Assembly (NCBI RefSeq): GCF_030389965.1
Contig: NZ_CP128399.1
Coordinates: forward strand, 248,001 to 312,000
Source of the DNA: Candidatus Chlorohelix allophototropha
Lineage (GTDB): Bacteria; Chloroflexota; Chloroflexia; Chloroheliales; Chloroheliaceae
DNA: 64,000 bases
Reading direction: 5' to 3'
Part shown: piece by piece, positions 52,758 through 62,678 of the stretch
Layout of the letters: each line of letters opens with the position of its first letter
Numbering within the stretch: position 1 is the stretch's first letter
Position numbers and translations under genes: made by a program
The notes under the pieces: generated by a model
What the model was told of the DNA's origin: nothing
The model's database searches: none
Seen by the model: only the letters and a program-made list of their open reading frames with translations

Positions 52758-52785
52758 AGTTTCCTCCTTGTTTTCGAAATGAAGA

Positions 52786-53112
52786 CTATCTTTTCGAGCG
52801 GGTACGCATAAAAGGCACCGTCACTGATAATATTACCAGTAACAGGAAGATTCCGGCAAGAATGAGTATGGCAGGAGGTCCACCCCCTTCGGTTTTGGGG
52901 CTTTCAGGTTTTGGAGTTGGCGTAGGTAGCGGCGTAGGTGTCGGTGGTATAGGCGAGGGAGTTGGGGCAACCGCAGTAATTGTAGCTTGCAAGAGGATAT
53001 TATTTCCGGCAGTAACCGGCGTTAAGAATATAAAAACGGCTATAATTCCCAACACCATTACAAGTAATGTGAGGATTAAAAGCCGTTTGATTGGAAAGTT
53101 ATTTACTCGCAT
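52786..53112 (-). CDS. Small bitopic membrane protein with Pro/Thr linker
   Basis: Of 108 residues, residues 8-30 are a signal-anchor helix. Residues 40-75 are mostly Pro, Thr and Ser (PTPSPIPPTPTPLPTPTP), and a second helix lies at 80-102 before a basic RTRSKR end. The outside linker looks like a spacer crossing the cell wall. Its start overlaps the upstream zinc-ribbon gene by 14 bases. Unknown function. Confidence 0.7.
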   Translation of the reverse strand: MRVNNFPIKRLLILTLLVMVLGIIAVFIFLTPVTAGNNILLQATITAVAPTPSPIPPTPTPLPTPTPKPESPKTEGGGPPAILILAGIFLLLVILSVTVPFMRTRSKR

Positions 53113-54034
53113 TCTTGCTGTTTAACACCACATCGCGCAAATTTTCAAGCGCGGCATTTTCACTGGAGAAAGTATCGGTCATTTGATTTTTTAGGTCAAA
53201 GGCTGAATTCCAGAGCGTTTGGTTATTGGTGTTCAAACCATCTTTAAGTCGAGCGTAATACATCTGACGGGTATATAACATATCCAGCATTCGTTGCTGA
53301 TGTATTTCCGCTTCGGGTGGCACTAACCCCTGATCTTTCATAACCCTGAGTTGATTAATTGTACTCTCAATCACCTTCAAGGTTTCATCACAAGCACGTA
53401 CAAAACGTTCTTTGTTGTTAGGGTTACGCCAATAGGTAAAGTTGCTTTTATCCGGCACATCTCCGGCAGTGATACGGAAGTTTTCAATTGCTTGTGTTAT
53501 ATTGCCACGCACCGGTAGAACTTGCTGGTAATATTTCATAGCAGGGGTAGTGGCTACTGGAGTAGCATCGGTTTTGCCCTTGAATAGAAATAGATTGCCC
53601 GCCAACATAAAAGCCAAAAACCCAAGAATAATAGCAGGTAAAACCCAGCGTCTTTTACTACGCCAGTATTTGTTGAAAGCGGCTGCCAGAAAATCCTGAG
53701 CTTGATATAGGAACTCGGAGAATCCCGGTGTAGCTCTTGCGGAGACCTGCCTTCTCGCAATATTGGCTTCGTAGTAAGGGGAATGTAACCCGGAAGGTAT
53801 ATAGATAACCTTGTGGCAGAGATCGCATTTCTGAACAAGACCACGCCTTGCCGTCTCATCCGAATTTTCATTCTCACAAGATTTGCAGACAATTACACCC
53901 CGGTCGTAGCCTACCCATGGAAGGGCAGATTCGGGTTCGTTACGCGCTTTTTCTGCTTCAAGCCCACATGCGGTACAACGCTGCAACCCACCCGGAAAAT
54001 TATTACCACAACGAGGACAATGCTGTTCTGGCAA
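53099..54034 (-). CDS. Zinc-ribbon membrane protein, first gene of a four-gene operon
   Basis: The 311-residue protein has CPRCG and CTACG near the N-terminus (first zinc ribbon). A second pair, CKSCENE and CDLCHKV, lies at about 50-80. A transmembrane helix (about 138-158) and a C-terminal helical extracytoplasmic domain follow. The latter includes IENFRITAGDVPDKSNFTYWRNPNNKERF. No enzyme motif is seen. It would couple a cytoplasmic zinc module to an outer helical domain. The three genes after it overlap or nearly touch. Confidence 0.7.
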   Translation of the reverse strand: MPEQHCPRCGNNFPGGLQRCTACGLEAEKARNEPESALPWVGYDRGVIVCKSCENENSDETARRGLVQKCDLCHKVIYIPSGLHSPYYEANIARRQVSARATPGFSEFLYQAQDFLAAAFNKYWRSKRRWVLPAIILGFLAFMLAGNLFLFKGKTDATPVATTPAMKYYQQVLPVRGNITQAIENFRITAGDVPDKSNFTYWRNPNNKERFVRACDETLKVIESTINQLRVMKDQGLVPPEAEIHQQRMLDMLYTRQMYYARLKDGLNTNNQTLWNSAFDLKNQMTDTFSSENAALENLRDVVLNSKNASK

Positions 54035-54296
54035 GCGTTTTGGTAATTTTATAGGCTCGCTAAAGTCGGAGTAATCTTTAAAGTATTGATTATAATTTCT
54101 GATAGGACGCGCCCTCCATAACAGGCAAACTCACGATACATTAACGACGCATCGTTGCCGTAGTTTGGTAGCCTTTCAGATGAGATTTTAAGCAGTTAAG
54201 ATACCCTATGTATAATTTGGATTCTAACCCCATGTGAAAATTTTGTCAAATGTTGTTAAGGTATTTTAATTGCTTTTGTGTTTTGCTTCGGGGTAG

Positions 54297-54325
54297 TTGA
54301 CAGACCGGAAAAGGGATGTTATATT
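54297..54325 (+). promoter_or_regulatory. Promoter of the trp operon
   Basis: TTGACA at 54297-54302 and TATATT at 54320-54325 with a 17-base spacer. Transcription would begin near 54332, immediately before the T-box leader. The preceding 54035-54296 shows no gene or other clear element. Confidence 0.88.
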
Positions 54326-54330
54326 TTTCT

Positions 54331-54628
54331 ACAGTTAAATAGTGACCTTTTGAAAAACTATGAACAGAACGAGTAAGCTTGAAAGCGAAGCTTCAGAGAG
54401 TCCGGTAAGGTGTGAGCGGGCGCTGGCGCGTAGGCTGAATGGATCTGGGAGTTGCAAACCGAACGTTTACCCAAGTAGGCTTTGCCGGAGTCCCTCCGTT
54501 ACAGGGGAAAGGTATCGGCGTAACAGCCCGTACCCGTTGAGAAGCTGTTCTGTGAAGGCAGCTTGAAGAAGGGTGGTAACACGAGAGTAAGGTTTACTCC
54601 CGTCCCTTTATGGGATGTGGGGTTTTTT
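54331..54628 (+). promoter_or_regulatory. T-box riboswitch (Trp, UGG specifier) of the trp operon
   Basis: Stem I elements are GAACGAGTA near 54367 and AGAGAG at 54395-54400. GAA-TGG-A places the specifier TGG (Trp) at 54440-54442. The stem III region with CCGTTGAG and a linker hairpin AAGCTG/CAGCTT (54542-54564) come next. The T-box core AGGGTGGTAACACG is at 54570-54583, followed by the terminator. Uncharged tRNA-Trp would bind and allow read-through into trpE. The core departs from the usual ACCGCG end (AACACG here). The layout matches the leuS leader of this window. Confidence 0.93.
54597..54628 (+). terminator. Regulated terminator of the trp T-box
   Basis: CTCCCGTCCC and GGGATGTGGGG pair (with G-U pairs) around TTTAT, followed by TTTTTT. 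CCCT of the left arm can pair alternatively with AGGG of the T-box. Confidence 0.8.
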
Positions 54629-54664
54629 GTTTTATACGGCAAATTGAGTAAATGAGGTATAGCT

Positions 54665-56176
54665 ATGCAGAGCGGTCAATACATACCCAGCCTTGAACAG
54701 GTAAAAACACTGGCAGGCAAAGGGAATATCACCCCGGTATACCGCGAGATTTTTGCAGACCTTGAAACGCCCGTTTCAGCCTATCTGAAAGTGTGTCGTG
54801 ATGAGCCGCACAGCTTTTTGCTGGAAAGCGTTGAGGGTGGGGAACGTCTGGCGCGTTACAGTTTTATGGGTTACAACCCCTACCTGACTTTGCGCTTAGA
54901 TAAGGGCGTGGCAAATGCTCGCCAACATGGCTATAAGCAAAGCATTAACTATGATGACCCACTTCAAGTTATTTCTAGTTACCTCCGCGCCTATGAACTG
55001 GTGGAAATCCCTGAGTTGACCAAAGAACTGCCCCGTTTTTACGGTGGGGCAGTGGGTTACCTGACCTATGAGACGGTGCGCTATTTCGAGAAATTACCCT
55101 CTCCTGAAAATGATGGACTTGGTATTCCAGAGGGCATTTTCGTGTTTTGTGATACCGTATTGGTTTTTGACCATCTAAAAAGGCGCATCAAAATAGTCTC
55201 ACATGTGCATTTGGATGGTAGCGATCAGGAAATTGAAGCCAGCTATAAGGATGCGATAGCGCGTATCGAGAAACAAGTTGAGCGTCTCGAAGGTCCTTTA
55301 CCACTTGAACTGATTAAGGGGAAGATGGAAGGCTTTAGTGATGGGGCTGTAACCAGCAACGTTACTAAAGAACAGTATATAGAGCGGGTTGAGAAGGCTA
55401 AAGAATATATTCGCGCCGGGGATATTATTCAGGTTGTACCTAGCCAGCGTCTCTCACGCCCAACCAGCGCAAAAGCCATCAACCTTTATCGGGCGTTGCG
55501 GGCGGTAAACCCCTCACCTTATATGTATTATCTGCACTTTCCTGAAGTTGATATTATCGGAGCATCGCCGGAATTGCTGGTGCAAGTCGAGAACGGCGTG
55601 GTTAGCACCCACCCGATTGCCGGAACGGTGCGGCGTGGCGGTAGTGACGAAGAAGACCGCGAGTTGGGCGCAACCCTCGCTGCCGATGAAAAAGAGCGTG
55701 CCGAACATGTGATGTTGGTGGATTTGGGGCGAAATGACATTGGGCGGGTGAGCGTGCCGGGTACGGTGAAGGTTACCCAATTAATGGATGTAGAACGCTA
55801 CTCGCATGTTATGCACCTTGTTTCTCATGTGGAAGGTCAACTGAAATCGGATATGACTGCTTACGAGGCGTTGAGCGCGTGCTTTCCTGCTGGAACGGTC
55901 AGCGGCGCACCCAAAATCAGGGCGATGGAAATAATCGCAGAATTAGAGAACGACAAACGCGGTTTGTACGCGGGGGCGGTGGGTTATTTCAGCTTCAGCG
56001 GTAACCTTGATACCGCTATTGCTATTCGTACCATTGTATTAAAAGATGGGGTGGCGCATGTTCAGGCGGGTGGTGGGGTCGTAGCCGATAGTGACCCTGA
56101 GAAGGAATATCAGGAGACCTTGAACAAGGCTTACGGGATGCTCAAAGCGCTTGATGAAGTGGAAAAGTTGGCATGA
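54665..56176 (+). CDS. trpE: Anthranilate synthase component I
   Basis: The 503-residue chorismate-binding enzyme has [21 protein letters not shown] near residue 50 (the LLES element is part of the tryptophan feedback site in TrpE). Its C-terminal catalytic core includes [71 protein letters not shown] and [22 protein letters not shown]. It makes anthranilate from chorismate with ammonia or glutamine delivered by TrpG. First gene of the operon, with AGGTAT before the ATG. Confidence 0.97.
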   Translation: MQSGQYIPSLEQVKTLAGKGNITPVYREIFADLETPVSAYLKVCRDEPHSFLLESVEGGERLARYSFMGYNPYLTLRLDKGVANARQHGYKQSINYDDPLQVISSYLRAYELVEIPELTKELPRFYGGAVGYLTYETVRYFEKLPSPENDGLGIPEGIFVFCDTVLVFDHLKRRIKIVSHVHLDGSDQEIEASYKDAIARIEKQVERLEGPLPLELIKGKMEGFSDGAVTSNVTKEQYIERVEKAKEYIRAGDIIQVVPSQRLSRPTSAKAINLYRALRAVNPSPYMYYLHFPEVDIIGASPELLVQVENGVVSTHPIAGTVRRGGSDEEDRELGATLAADEKERAEHVMLVDLGRNDIGRVSVPGTVKVTQLMDVERYSHVMHLVSHVEGQLKSDMTAYEALSACFPAGTVSGAPKIRAMEIIAELENDKRGLYAGAVGYFSFSGNLDTAIAIRTIVLKDGVAHVQAGGGVVADSDPEKEYQETLNKAYGMLKALDEVEKLA

Positions 56177-56214
56177 AGTATTTTAGGATATATTTTTAAG
56201 GGTAGGTGGCGTGT

Positions 56215-56784
56215 ATGCTGTTGATGATTGATAATTACGACTCCTTTACCTATAATCTGGTGCAATATTTTGCCGAGCTTGGCGAAGAAGTGTTGGTGTA
56301 CCGCAATGATGCCATTACCCTCGATGAAATCAGCCGCATAAAGCCAGCGCGCATCGTTATTTCGCCCGGTCCCGGCGAACCCAAAGATGCAGGAGTAAGT
56401 GAAGATGTTATCCGGCAATTTGGTACCGGAATACCTATACTCGGAGTTTGCTTGGGGCATCAGGCAATCGGTGAGGTTTTTGGCGGTACAGTGGAACGCG
56501 CTCCTGAACTGATGCATGGCAAAGTCAGCCCGATTCATCACAACGGGGAAGGCGTGTTTGCGGGTATTCCGCAGAATTTTAAGGCGACTCGTTACCATTC
56601 GCTGGTGGTGCGCCAAAGTGACCTGCCTTCCGAATTGGAAGTGACTGCCTCTACAGAGAGCGGTTTGATTATGGGCTTGCGGCATCGCCAATATCCGATT
56701 CACGGCGTTCAGTTCCACCCGGAGAGCATTTTAACCGAAAACGGTAAAGATTTACTCCGTAACTTTTTATCAATTAAAAACTAG
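56215..56784 (+). CDS. trpG: Anthranilate synthase component II (glutamine amidotransferase)
   Basis: Start ATG 56215 gives the family N-terminus [19 protein letters not shown] and has GGTAGG 8 bases upstream; the frame opens 3 codons earlier. The 189 residues carry the triad: Cys79 in [11 protein letters not shown], and His and Glu in [11 protein letters not shown]. It hydrolyses glutamine and passes ammonia to TrpE. In many bacteria the same subunit also serves PabB. Confidence 0.97.
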   Translation: MLLMIDNYDSFTYNLVQYFAELGEEVLVYRNDAITLDEISRIKPARIVISPGPGEPKDAGVSEDVIRQFGTGIPILGVCLGHQAIGEVFGGTVERAPELMHGKVSPIHHNGEGVFAGIPQNFKATRYHSLVVRQSDLPSELEVTASTESGLIMGLRHRQYPIHGVQFHPESILTENGKDLLRNFLSIKN

Positions 56785-56796
56785 CGAGGTCATAGA

Positions 56797-57783
56797 ATGG
56801 GCAAAAGTGCCTTTAGCGGTATCCAACCTAGCGGTGATATGCATATCGGCAACTATCTGGGCGCAATTCGCAACTGGGTAGTTGATTATAATACTGACGA
56901 GAGCATTTATTGTATCGTAGATTTGCACGCCATTACCGTGCCACAAGACCCGGAATTATTGCGAAATCGCATCCGCAGCCTGACTAAAATTTATATCTCC
57001 TGTGGGCTTGATATAAATAAAGTGGCAATTTTCGTGCAATCGCATATCAAAGAGCATGCCGAATTGGGCTGGATTTTCCAATGCCTGACCCCGCTTGGTT
57101 GGGCAAGTCGCATGACTCAATATAAAGAAAAGAGCGCGGATAAAAAAGAACAATCCAGCGTAGGTTTGCTGGCTTACCCCATGCTGATGGCGGCGGATAT
57201 TCTGTTGTATCAGGTGGATGGCGTTCCGGTAGGCGATGACCAGAAGCAGCACGTAGAATTGACCCGCGACATTGCTCAGAAATTCAATCGCGAGTACGGC
57301 GAAGCTTTCAAAGTCCCCGAACCGTGGATTAGAGATTCGGGCGCACGTGTAATGGCTCTGGATGAACCTACTAAGAAGATGAGCAAAAGCGGTGGACCAA
57401 ACAACGCTATTATGCTGCTCGACTCGCCTGCTGTAATAAAGTCTAAAATTATGAAGGCTACTACCGATAGCGGCAGAGAAATAAAATTTAACCCGGAACA
57501 GGCGGGCTTATACAATCTGCTTACCATCTATGAGCTTTTTGCGCCCGGTAATCCAACCCGCCCTGAAATTGAGGAGCAATTTGCCGGGCAAGGTTACGGC
57601 GGACTCAAGAAAGCAACGGTTGAAGTAGTGGTGGAAGGCTTGCGCCCCATTCAAGAGAAATATGCTGAGCTTTCCAAAGATGAGGGCTATGTTGAGCAGA
57701 TTTTGAAGGATGGCGCGGATAAAATTCGCCCAATTGCAGCTAAAACCTTGTCTGAAGTAAAGCAGCGGATGGGTATCGGTTAG
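56797..57783 (+). CDS. trpS: Tryptophanyl-tRNA synthetase
   Basis: The 328-residue class Ic synthetase has FSGIQPSGDMHIGNYLGAIRNW (HIGN in place of HIGH, usual for TrpRS), VGDDQKQHVELTRDIAQKFN and KKMSKSGGPNNAI (KMSKS). It lies 12 bases after trpG inside the biosynthetic operon, so both making and charging of tryptophan respond to the same T-box. Confidence 0.97.
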   Translation: MGKSAFSGIQPSGDMHIGNYLGAIRNWVVDYNTDESIYCIVDLHAITVPQDPELLRNRIRSLTKIYISCGLDINKVAIFVQSHIKEHAELGWIFQCLTPLGWASRMTQYKEKSADKKEQSSVGLLAYPMLMAADILLYQVDGVPVGDDQKQHVELTRDIAQKFNREYGEAFKVPEPWIRDSGARVMALDEPTKKMSKSGGPNNAIMLLDSPAVIKSKIMKATTDSGREIKFNPEQAGLYNLLTIYELFAPGNPTRPEIEEQFAGQGYGGLKKATVEVVVEGLRPIQEKYAELSKDEGYVEQILKDGADKIRPIAAKTLSEVKQRMGIG

Positions 57784-57836
57784 TTAGAGCGGCTGAATAA
57801 TTAAGTGCAAAGCAAACCCAATAAAAGAGAAGCACA

Positions 57837-58868
57837 ATGATTAGAGAAGCAATTGCGAAACTGGTAAACGGCGATTCACTCAGCTATGAAGAAGCTGCCG
57901 CCTCTATGGAAATGATAATGACCGGAGAGGCAACCCCCGCGCAGGTGGGGAGCTTCCTGACTGCCCTTCGTATGAAAGGCGAATCGGTGGATGAGGTGGC
58001 AGGGCTTGCACAGGTGATGCGCGAGAAAGCTACTGTGGTTCACCCCCCCACTAACTTGAATCGCCCGTTGGTGGATGTGGTGGGTACAGGGGGAGATGGC
58101 AAGCACACCTTTAATATCAGTACTACCGCCGCTTTTGTAATTGCGGGTGCAGGTGCGGCAGTTGCCAAGCATGGCAATCGGGCTGCCAGTAGCCGTTGCG
58201 GTAGCGCCGATGTGCTGGAAGCGTTGGGGGTAAATATCAATCTGAAACCGGAACAGGTCGCTGCTTGCATTGAGAAAGCCGGCATCGGTTTTATGTTTGC
58301 ACCGCTTTTCCACCCTTCCATGAAGTACGCTGGTCCAGTCCGGCGTGAAATCGGCATCCGCACCGTCTTTAATATCCTTGGACCTTTGACGAACCCGGCA
58401 AGGGTGCGCCGACAATTGTTAGGCGTACCTGATCCGGCTATTGCCGCAAAGATGGCAGCCGTTCTGAAGCGATTGGGCTGTGACCATGCGATTGTGGCAT
58501 GTAGCTCGGATGGAATGGATGAGATTAGCATTGCCGCTTCCAGCCACTTATATGAAGTACGTGCCGATGGTAATATGCATGAGCAGGTTATCAAACCCGA
58601 AGATTTTGGCTTTAACCGGGCTGAGTTAGATACTATGTTGGGTGGCACTGCCGAGCAGAATCGCGAGATTACCCTGCGCATTTTGCAGGGCGAAAAAGGC
58701 GCACAGCGGGATGTGGTTTTGCTTAACGCGGCGGCGGCTTTAATGGTTGCCGACCTTGCCGGAGATATGTGGCAGGGTATCGAAATGTCGGCTCAGTCAA
58801 TTGATAGCGGCGCAGCTTATGCCAGTTTGAACTCACTGGTAGCAGTTAGCCAGAGCTTTGCAGCGTAG
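57837..58868 (+). CDS. trpD: Anthranilate phosphoribosyltransferase
   Basis: The 343-residue protein has DVVGTGGDGKHTFNISTTAAFVIAGAGAAVAKHGNRAASSRCGSADVLEALG (the GTGGD PRPP loop and KHGNR anthranilate site) and FNILGPLTNPARVRRQLLGV. It joins anthranilate to phosphoribosyl pyrophosphate. Stand-alone, not fused to TrpG. Confidence 0.97.
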   Translation: MIREAIAKLVNGDSLSYEEAAASMEMIMTGEATPAQVGSFLTALRMKGESVDEVAGLAQVMREKATVVHPPTNLNRPLVDVVGTGGDGKHTFNISTTAAFVIAGAGAAVAKHGNRAASSRCGSADVLEALGVNINLKPEQVAACIEKAGIGFMFAPLFHPSMKYAGPVRREIGIRTVFNILGPLTNPARVRRQLLGVPDPAIAAKMAAVLKRLGCDHAIVACSSDGMDEISIAASSHLYEVRADGNMHEQVIKPEDFGFNRAELDTMLGGTAEQNREITLRILQGEKGAQRDVVLLNAAAALMVADLAGDMWQGIEMSAQSIDSGAAYASLNSLVAVSQSFAA

Positions 58869-58880
58869 GAGCTTGCTGAT

Positions 58881-59714
58881 ATGGGCGATATTCTTACCGA
58901 AATAATCCAGCAAAAACGGCTGGAAGTAGCGCAAGCCAAATTGACCGAGCCGGAAAAAGCCTTGTTAGCGAGAGAGCAAGCTTTGCCGCCCCCGCTAGAT
59001 TTTGCAGCGGCGTTGCGTAAACCGCGCTTTGCTATTCCGGTGGCATTGATAGCCGAGATTAAAAAGGCTTCTCCTTCCAAAGGGTTGATAGCGCCTGATT
59101 TTGACGTTGAGAAAATCGCGGGGGCATACAGTGCGGCAGGCGCAAGCGCGATGTCAGTTCTTACCGACGAAAAGTTTTTTCAAGGTCATTTGAGTTACAT
59201 AGAGGTAGCAAAAAAGAGTAGCGGCGGGCGTGTGCCTATTTTGCGCAAGGATTTTATAATTGACGAATATCAGGTCTTGCAAGCGCGGGCGTATGGGGCT
59301 GATGCCATATTGTTAATTATGGCAGCGTTGGATGATGCAACGGCTACAATGCTCCAAGAAAAGGCGCAGAGCTTCGGACTGGGCGTGTTGGTAGAAGTGC
59401 ATGATGCGGCTGAATTGCAACGCGCTTTGTCTATTGGCGCAGATATAATCGGCATCAATAACCGCAATTTGCACACTTTTGAGGTTGATTTGCAGACTAC
59501 CGCGCGGCTTGTGCCGAACATCCCATCGGGTAAGATTATCGTCAGTGAGAGCGGGATAGCCCGGAATGAAGATATAGTTTTACTAGCGCAAACAGGGGTG
59601 CATGCGGCATTGGTGGGAGAGTCGCTGATGCGGGCGGCTTCAACTGCACAGGGCTTAGATATACATGCGCTTCAAACCATGATTCACGAACTGTTTAGAA
59701 ATGCCGAAAGTTAA
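58881..59714 (+). CDS. trpC: Indole-3-glycerol-phosphate synthase
   Basis: The 277-residue TIM-barrel enzyme has VALIAEIKKASPSKGLI (catalytic Lys), VPILRKDFIIDEYQVLQARAYGADAILLI, IGINNRNLHTFEVD and VSESGIARNEDIV. It closes the indole ring from CdRP. Its 3' end overlaps trpF by 14 bases. Confidence 0.97.
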   Translation: MGDILTEIIQQKRLEVAQAKLTEPEKALLAREQALPPPLDFAAALRKPRFAIPVALIAEIKKASPSKGLIAPDFDVEKIAGAYSAAGASAMSVLTDEKFFQGHLSYIEVAKKSSGGRVPILRKDFIIDEYQVLQARAYGADAILLIMAALDDATATMLQEKAQSFGLGVLVEVHDAAELQRALSIGADIIGINNRNLHTFEVDLQTTARLVPNIPSGKIIVSESGIARNEDIVLLAQTGVHAALVGESLMRAASTAQGLDIHALQTMIHELFRNAES

Positions 59715-60387
59715 GGTTAAAATCTGCGGGGTAAAGACACTGGAAGCGGTGCAAGTGGCGGCACAATCCGGAGCGTCTTTCGTGGGGTTGGTGTTTTATC
59801 CGCCCAGTCCTCGCTACCTCACATTAGAAACGGCTCGCGAAATATTGAGTGTATTGCAGCAATTACCAGATGCGCCAAAGTCAGTAGGGCTTTTCGTGAA
59901 TGTAAGCGTGGCTGAAATGGTTGAAACTGCTGAGAAATGCGCACTGGCTTACCTGCAACTGGCAGGCGATGAAACGGTTGAATTATGTCGGGCAGTTGCT
60001 AAGGTGCATCCTGTGATAAAATCGATACGGCTGAAGCCACCCTTGACTTTAGATGAGGCGCTTACTGCTGTTGCTCCCTACGCTGAACTGGAAAATGTGA
60101 CCGTTCTACTGGATGCTTACAAGTCTGGTTTTTATGGCGGTACAGGCGAGCGCGGGGATTGGGAGATTGCGCGGGAAATTGCGCGGCGTTGGCGTTTGAT
60201 TCTGGCGGGAGGGCTAACTCCTGAGAATGTAGCGCAGGCGGTAACGGCAGTGCAACCATGGGGAGTAGATGTGAGCAGTGGGGTGGAAAAAGACGATCAA
60301 CCCGGTATAAAAGACTTGGAAAAAATAAGAAAATTTGCGAAACATGCTTTAAGCGTGCAAAATAAGATAAATCACTCAACATTTTAA
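59701..60387 (+). CDS. trpF: Phosphoribosylanthranilate isomerase
   Basis: The 228-residue barrel has KVKICGVKTLEAVQVAAQSGASFVGLVFYPPSPR (catalytic Cys in KICG), VLLDAYKSGFYGGTGERGDWEIA (catalytic Asp) and GVDVSSGVEKDDQPGIKDLEKIRKF. It performs the Amadori rearrangement of phosphoribosylanthranilate. It overlaps trpC, implying coupled translation. Confidence 0.97.
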   Translation: MPKVKVKICGVKTLEAVQVAAQSGASFVGLVFYPPSPRYLTLETAREILSVLQQLPDAPKSVGLFVNVSVAEMVETAEKCALAYLQLAGDETVELCRAVAKVHPVIKSIRLKPPLTLDEALTAVAPYAELENVTVLLDAYKSGFYGGTGERGDWEIAREIARRWRLILAGGLTPENVAQAVTAVQPWGVDVSSGVEKDDQPGIKDLEKIRKFAKHALSVQNKINHSTF

Positions 60388-60401
60388 GGAAGTGAGCAAA
60401 A

Positions 60402-61637
60402 ATGACCCAATTGGCTGACCTGCAAACCGGAGATGAAAGCCATTATAATTACCCAGATGCGAATGGACATTTTGGTAGTTTCGGCGGCAAATACGCTCCC
60501 GAAACTCTTATGCCCGCGCTTACCGAATTGGAAGAAGCGTATGTGGCGGCTAAAGCAGACCCTTCTTTTAATGCCGAATTGCAACAACTGGCGAAGGATT
60601 ATATTGGCAGACCGACCGCTCTTTACCATGCAAAGGGATTGAGCCGGGAACTGGGCGGGGCGCAAGTCTATCTGAAGCGGGAAGACCTAGCGCATACCGG
60701 GGCGCATAAGATTAATAATGCGCTGGGGCAGGGATTGTTGGTCAAGCGGATGGGAAAGAAGCGCGTAATTGCCGAAACCGGGGCAGGGCAGCATGGGGTT
60801 GCTACTGCTACCGTCTGTGCCATGCTTGGGCTGGAATGTGTAGTTTACATGGGCGAGGTGGACATTCAGCGACAGGCATTAAATGTATTCAGGATGAAGT
60901 TATTAGGGGCGGAAGTCCGCAGCGTTACCAGCGGTAGCAAAACCCTTAAAGATGCTATCAACGAAGCTATTCGCGATTGGGTCACTAATGTGAATACTAC
61001 CCATTATTTAATCGGTTCGGCAGTAGGGATGCACCCCTACCCATTGATGGTGCGCGATTTCCAGTCTTGTATCGGTAGCGAGGCTCGTCAGCAGATTCAG
61101 GAACAAACCGGACGCTTGCCCGATTATGTGCTTGCTTGCGTGGGTGGTGGTTCAAACGCTATCGGCACTTTCTATCCCTTTGTAGAAGATGCAGGTGTTA
61201 AGCTCATAGGGGTGGAAGCCGGAGGCAGCGGGGTGGAAAGCGGCAAACATTCCGCCACATTGGTTGCGGGTAGGGTTGGAGTTTTGCATGGCTCAAAGTC
61301 TTATTTATTGCAGGATGAAAACGGGCAAATAATTGAAACCCATAGTATCAGCGCGGGTTTGGATTATCCCGGTGTTGGACCTGAGCATAGTTTCCTGAAA
61401 GAAATAGGACGCGCCGAGTATGTAGCTATTACCGATGAAGAGGCGTTGGATGGCTTTAAACTACTCTGTCGCACCGAGGGGATTATCCCGGCGCTAGAAC
61501 CTTCGCATACTTTGGGCTATGTCAAAAAGCTCGCCCCTACTTTGCCAAAAGATAGTATTATTCTGGCAACGCTTTCAGGGCGTGGCGATAAAGATATTTT
61601 TACGGTAGCCGATGCTTTCGGGGTGAAGTTACACTAA
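60402..61637 (+). CDS. trpB: Tryptophan synthase beta chain
   Basis: The 411-residue PLP enzyme has [24 protein letters not shown] at the start, [22 protein letters not shown] (PLP Lys), [21 protein letters not shown] and [15 protein letters not shown] (phosphate loop). This is the TrpB1 type that pairs with TrpA. It overlaps the next gene by one base. TrpA is encoded two genes further on. Confidence 0.97.
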   Translation: MTQLADLQTGDESHYNYPDANGHFGSFGGKYAPETLMPALTELEEAYVAAKADPSFNAELQQLAKDYIGRPTALYHAKGLSRELGGAQVYLKREDLAHTGAHKINNALGQGLLVKRMGKKRVIAETGAGQHGVATATVCAMLGLECVVYMGEVDIQRQALNVFRMKLLGAEVRSVTSGSKTLKDAINEAIRDWVTNVNTTHYLIGSAVGMHPYPLMVRDFQSCIGSEARQQIQEQTGRLPDYVLACVGGGSNAIGTFYPFVEDAGVKLIGVEAGGSGVESGKHSATLVAGRVGVLHGSKSYLLQDENGQIIETHSISAGLDYPGVGPEHSFLKEIGRAEYVAITDEEALDGFKLLCRTEGIIPALEPSHTLGYVKKLAPTLPKDSIILATLSGRGDKDIFTVADAFGVKLH

Positions 61638-62260
61638 TGTTGCTACTTTGTGATTTTGACGGCACAATTACCGAACAGGACATTACTAATTTAATCTGGG
61701 ATCACTATCTCGATTATGATTGGCGCGAAGATTTGATACCGCACTTTCGGGATGGCAAATTCAACCATTTTGAGCTTATGGCGATAGGCTACGAGCCGAT
61801 TACCACACCGGAGAGTGAACTGCTGGATTATGTGCGTCCATTGGTGCAATATCGCGCCGGTTTTGAACAATTGGTGGACTTTTGCAAGGAGAAGGAATTT
61901 CATTTCGCGGTTGTAAGTGGTGGACTAGATTTTTATATTAAGCCCTACTTGCCATTGGAAATTCCATGCTACTCCTATACCGCCGAGTTAAACGGGCATT
62001 GGGAAGTAAAGTTACCGATTGGGGTGACTCCTGAAGAAGGCGAGAATTATAAAGTGTTTGTTCTAGAGAAACTCAAACGCGAATATGGTGATCGAGAAGT
62101 AATATTTCTGGGGGACGGGCGCAATGATTTTCAGGCAGCCCAACATGCCGACCGAGTTTTTGCAGTGACAGGCAGTAATCTTGCACAATTATGCCGCGAG
62201 GCTAATATACCCTGCATCGAGTTTGATGATTTTCATGAAGTAGTAGCACTATTGAAATAA
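61637..62260 (+). CDS. HAD-IB phosphatase (MtnX-like) inside the trp operon
   Basis: The 207-residue haloacid-dehalogenase phosphatase has LLLCDFDGTITEQDI (motif I, DxDGT), FAVVSGGLDFYIKPYL (motif II Ser) and VIFLGDGRNDFQAAQHAD (motif III/IV, GDGxND). The closest named group is MtnX, which acts in methionine salvage; SerB-like phosphoserine phosphatases are related. No other methionine-salvage gene is present. Its start overlaps the trpB stop. A role in clearing a phosphorylated by-product of the pathway or making serine for TrpB is conceivable but unproven. Confidence 0.85.
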   Translation: MLLLCDFDGTITEQDITNLIWDHYLDYDWREDLIPHFRDGKFNHFELMAIGYEPITTPESELLDYVRPLVQYRAGFEQLVDFCKEKEFHFAVVSGGLDFYIKPYLPLEIPCYSYTAELNGHWEVKLPIGVTPEEGENYKVFVLEKLKREYGDREVIFLGDGRNDFQAAQHADRVFAVTGSNLAQLCREANIPCIEFDDFHEVVALLK

Positions 62261-62276
62261 GGGGAATGTAGAAGTT

Positions 62277-62678
62277 ATGAAAAAAGCAATCGCTTCATTA
62301 TTAGGGTTGGCAACCCTAGGCGTGGGTATAACCGGAATTGTTTCACCGAAGTTTTTAAGCAAGGTGATGGGCGTAAAAGCCCCAGAAGCTAGCCACTTTT
62401 TGCTTCGTGCCATAGGTGTTCGAGATGTGGCATTTGGTCTTGGGATTTTGGCACATCGCAACAAACCGCGTGAGGCGGCATTTTGGGTTTATTCTATAGG
62501 TGCGGTAGTGGCGGCAGATGGTATAGGCAGATTACCGGGCGTGAAAAATGAAGGAGTGAGAGCCGAGGTTTATCAGGCTGCTGGTGTTGCAACCGCTTGT
62601 TTCATTACCGGATTTTTGCTTTCCAGTTCGGTAATCGAAAAAGAGGAAACTCCGGCTCAAGTGGGTGAGAAAAAATGA
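62277..62678 (+). CDS. Small membrane protein (DUF4267-like)
   Basis: The 133 residues have four hydrophobic helices (about 3-25, 40-60, 65-85, 100-120) and the segment SHFLLRAIGVRDVAFGLGIL that recalls DUF4267. It overlaps trpA by 4 bases (ATGA), so it is translated with it. No function is known, and its place between trpB and trpA is unusual. Confidence 0.75.
   Translation: MKKAIASLLGLATLGVGITGIVSPKFLSKVMGVKAPEASHFLLRAIGVRDVAFGLGILAHRNKPREAAFWVYSIGAVVAADGIGRLPGVKNEGVRAEVYQAAGVATACFITGFLLSSSVIEKEETPAQVGEKK

Noticed and set aside
54360-54566. Short open frame starting at 54360 ahead of trpE
   Set aside because: It lies wholly within the T-box leader, whose RNA structure explains the sequence. 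The peptide has no recognisable features and no ribosome site.
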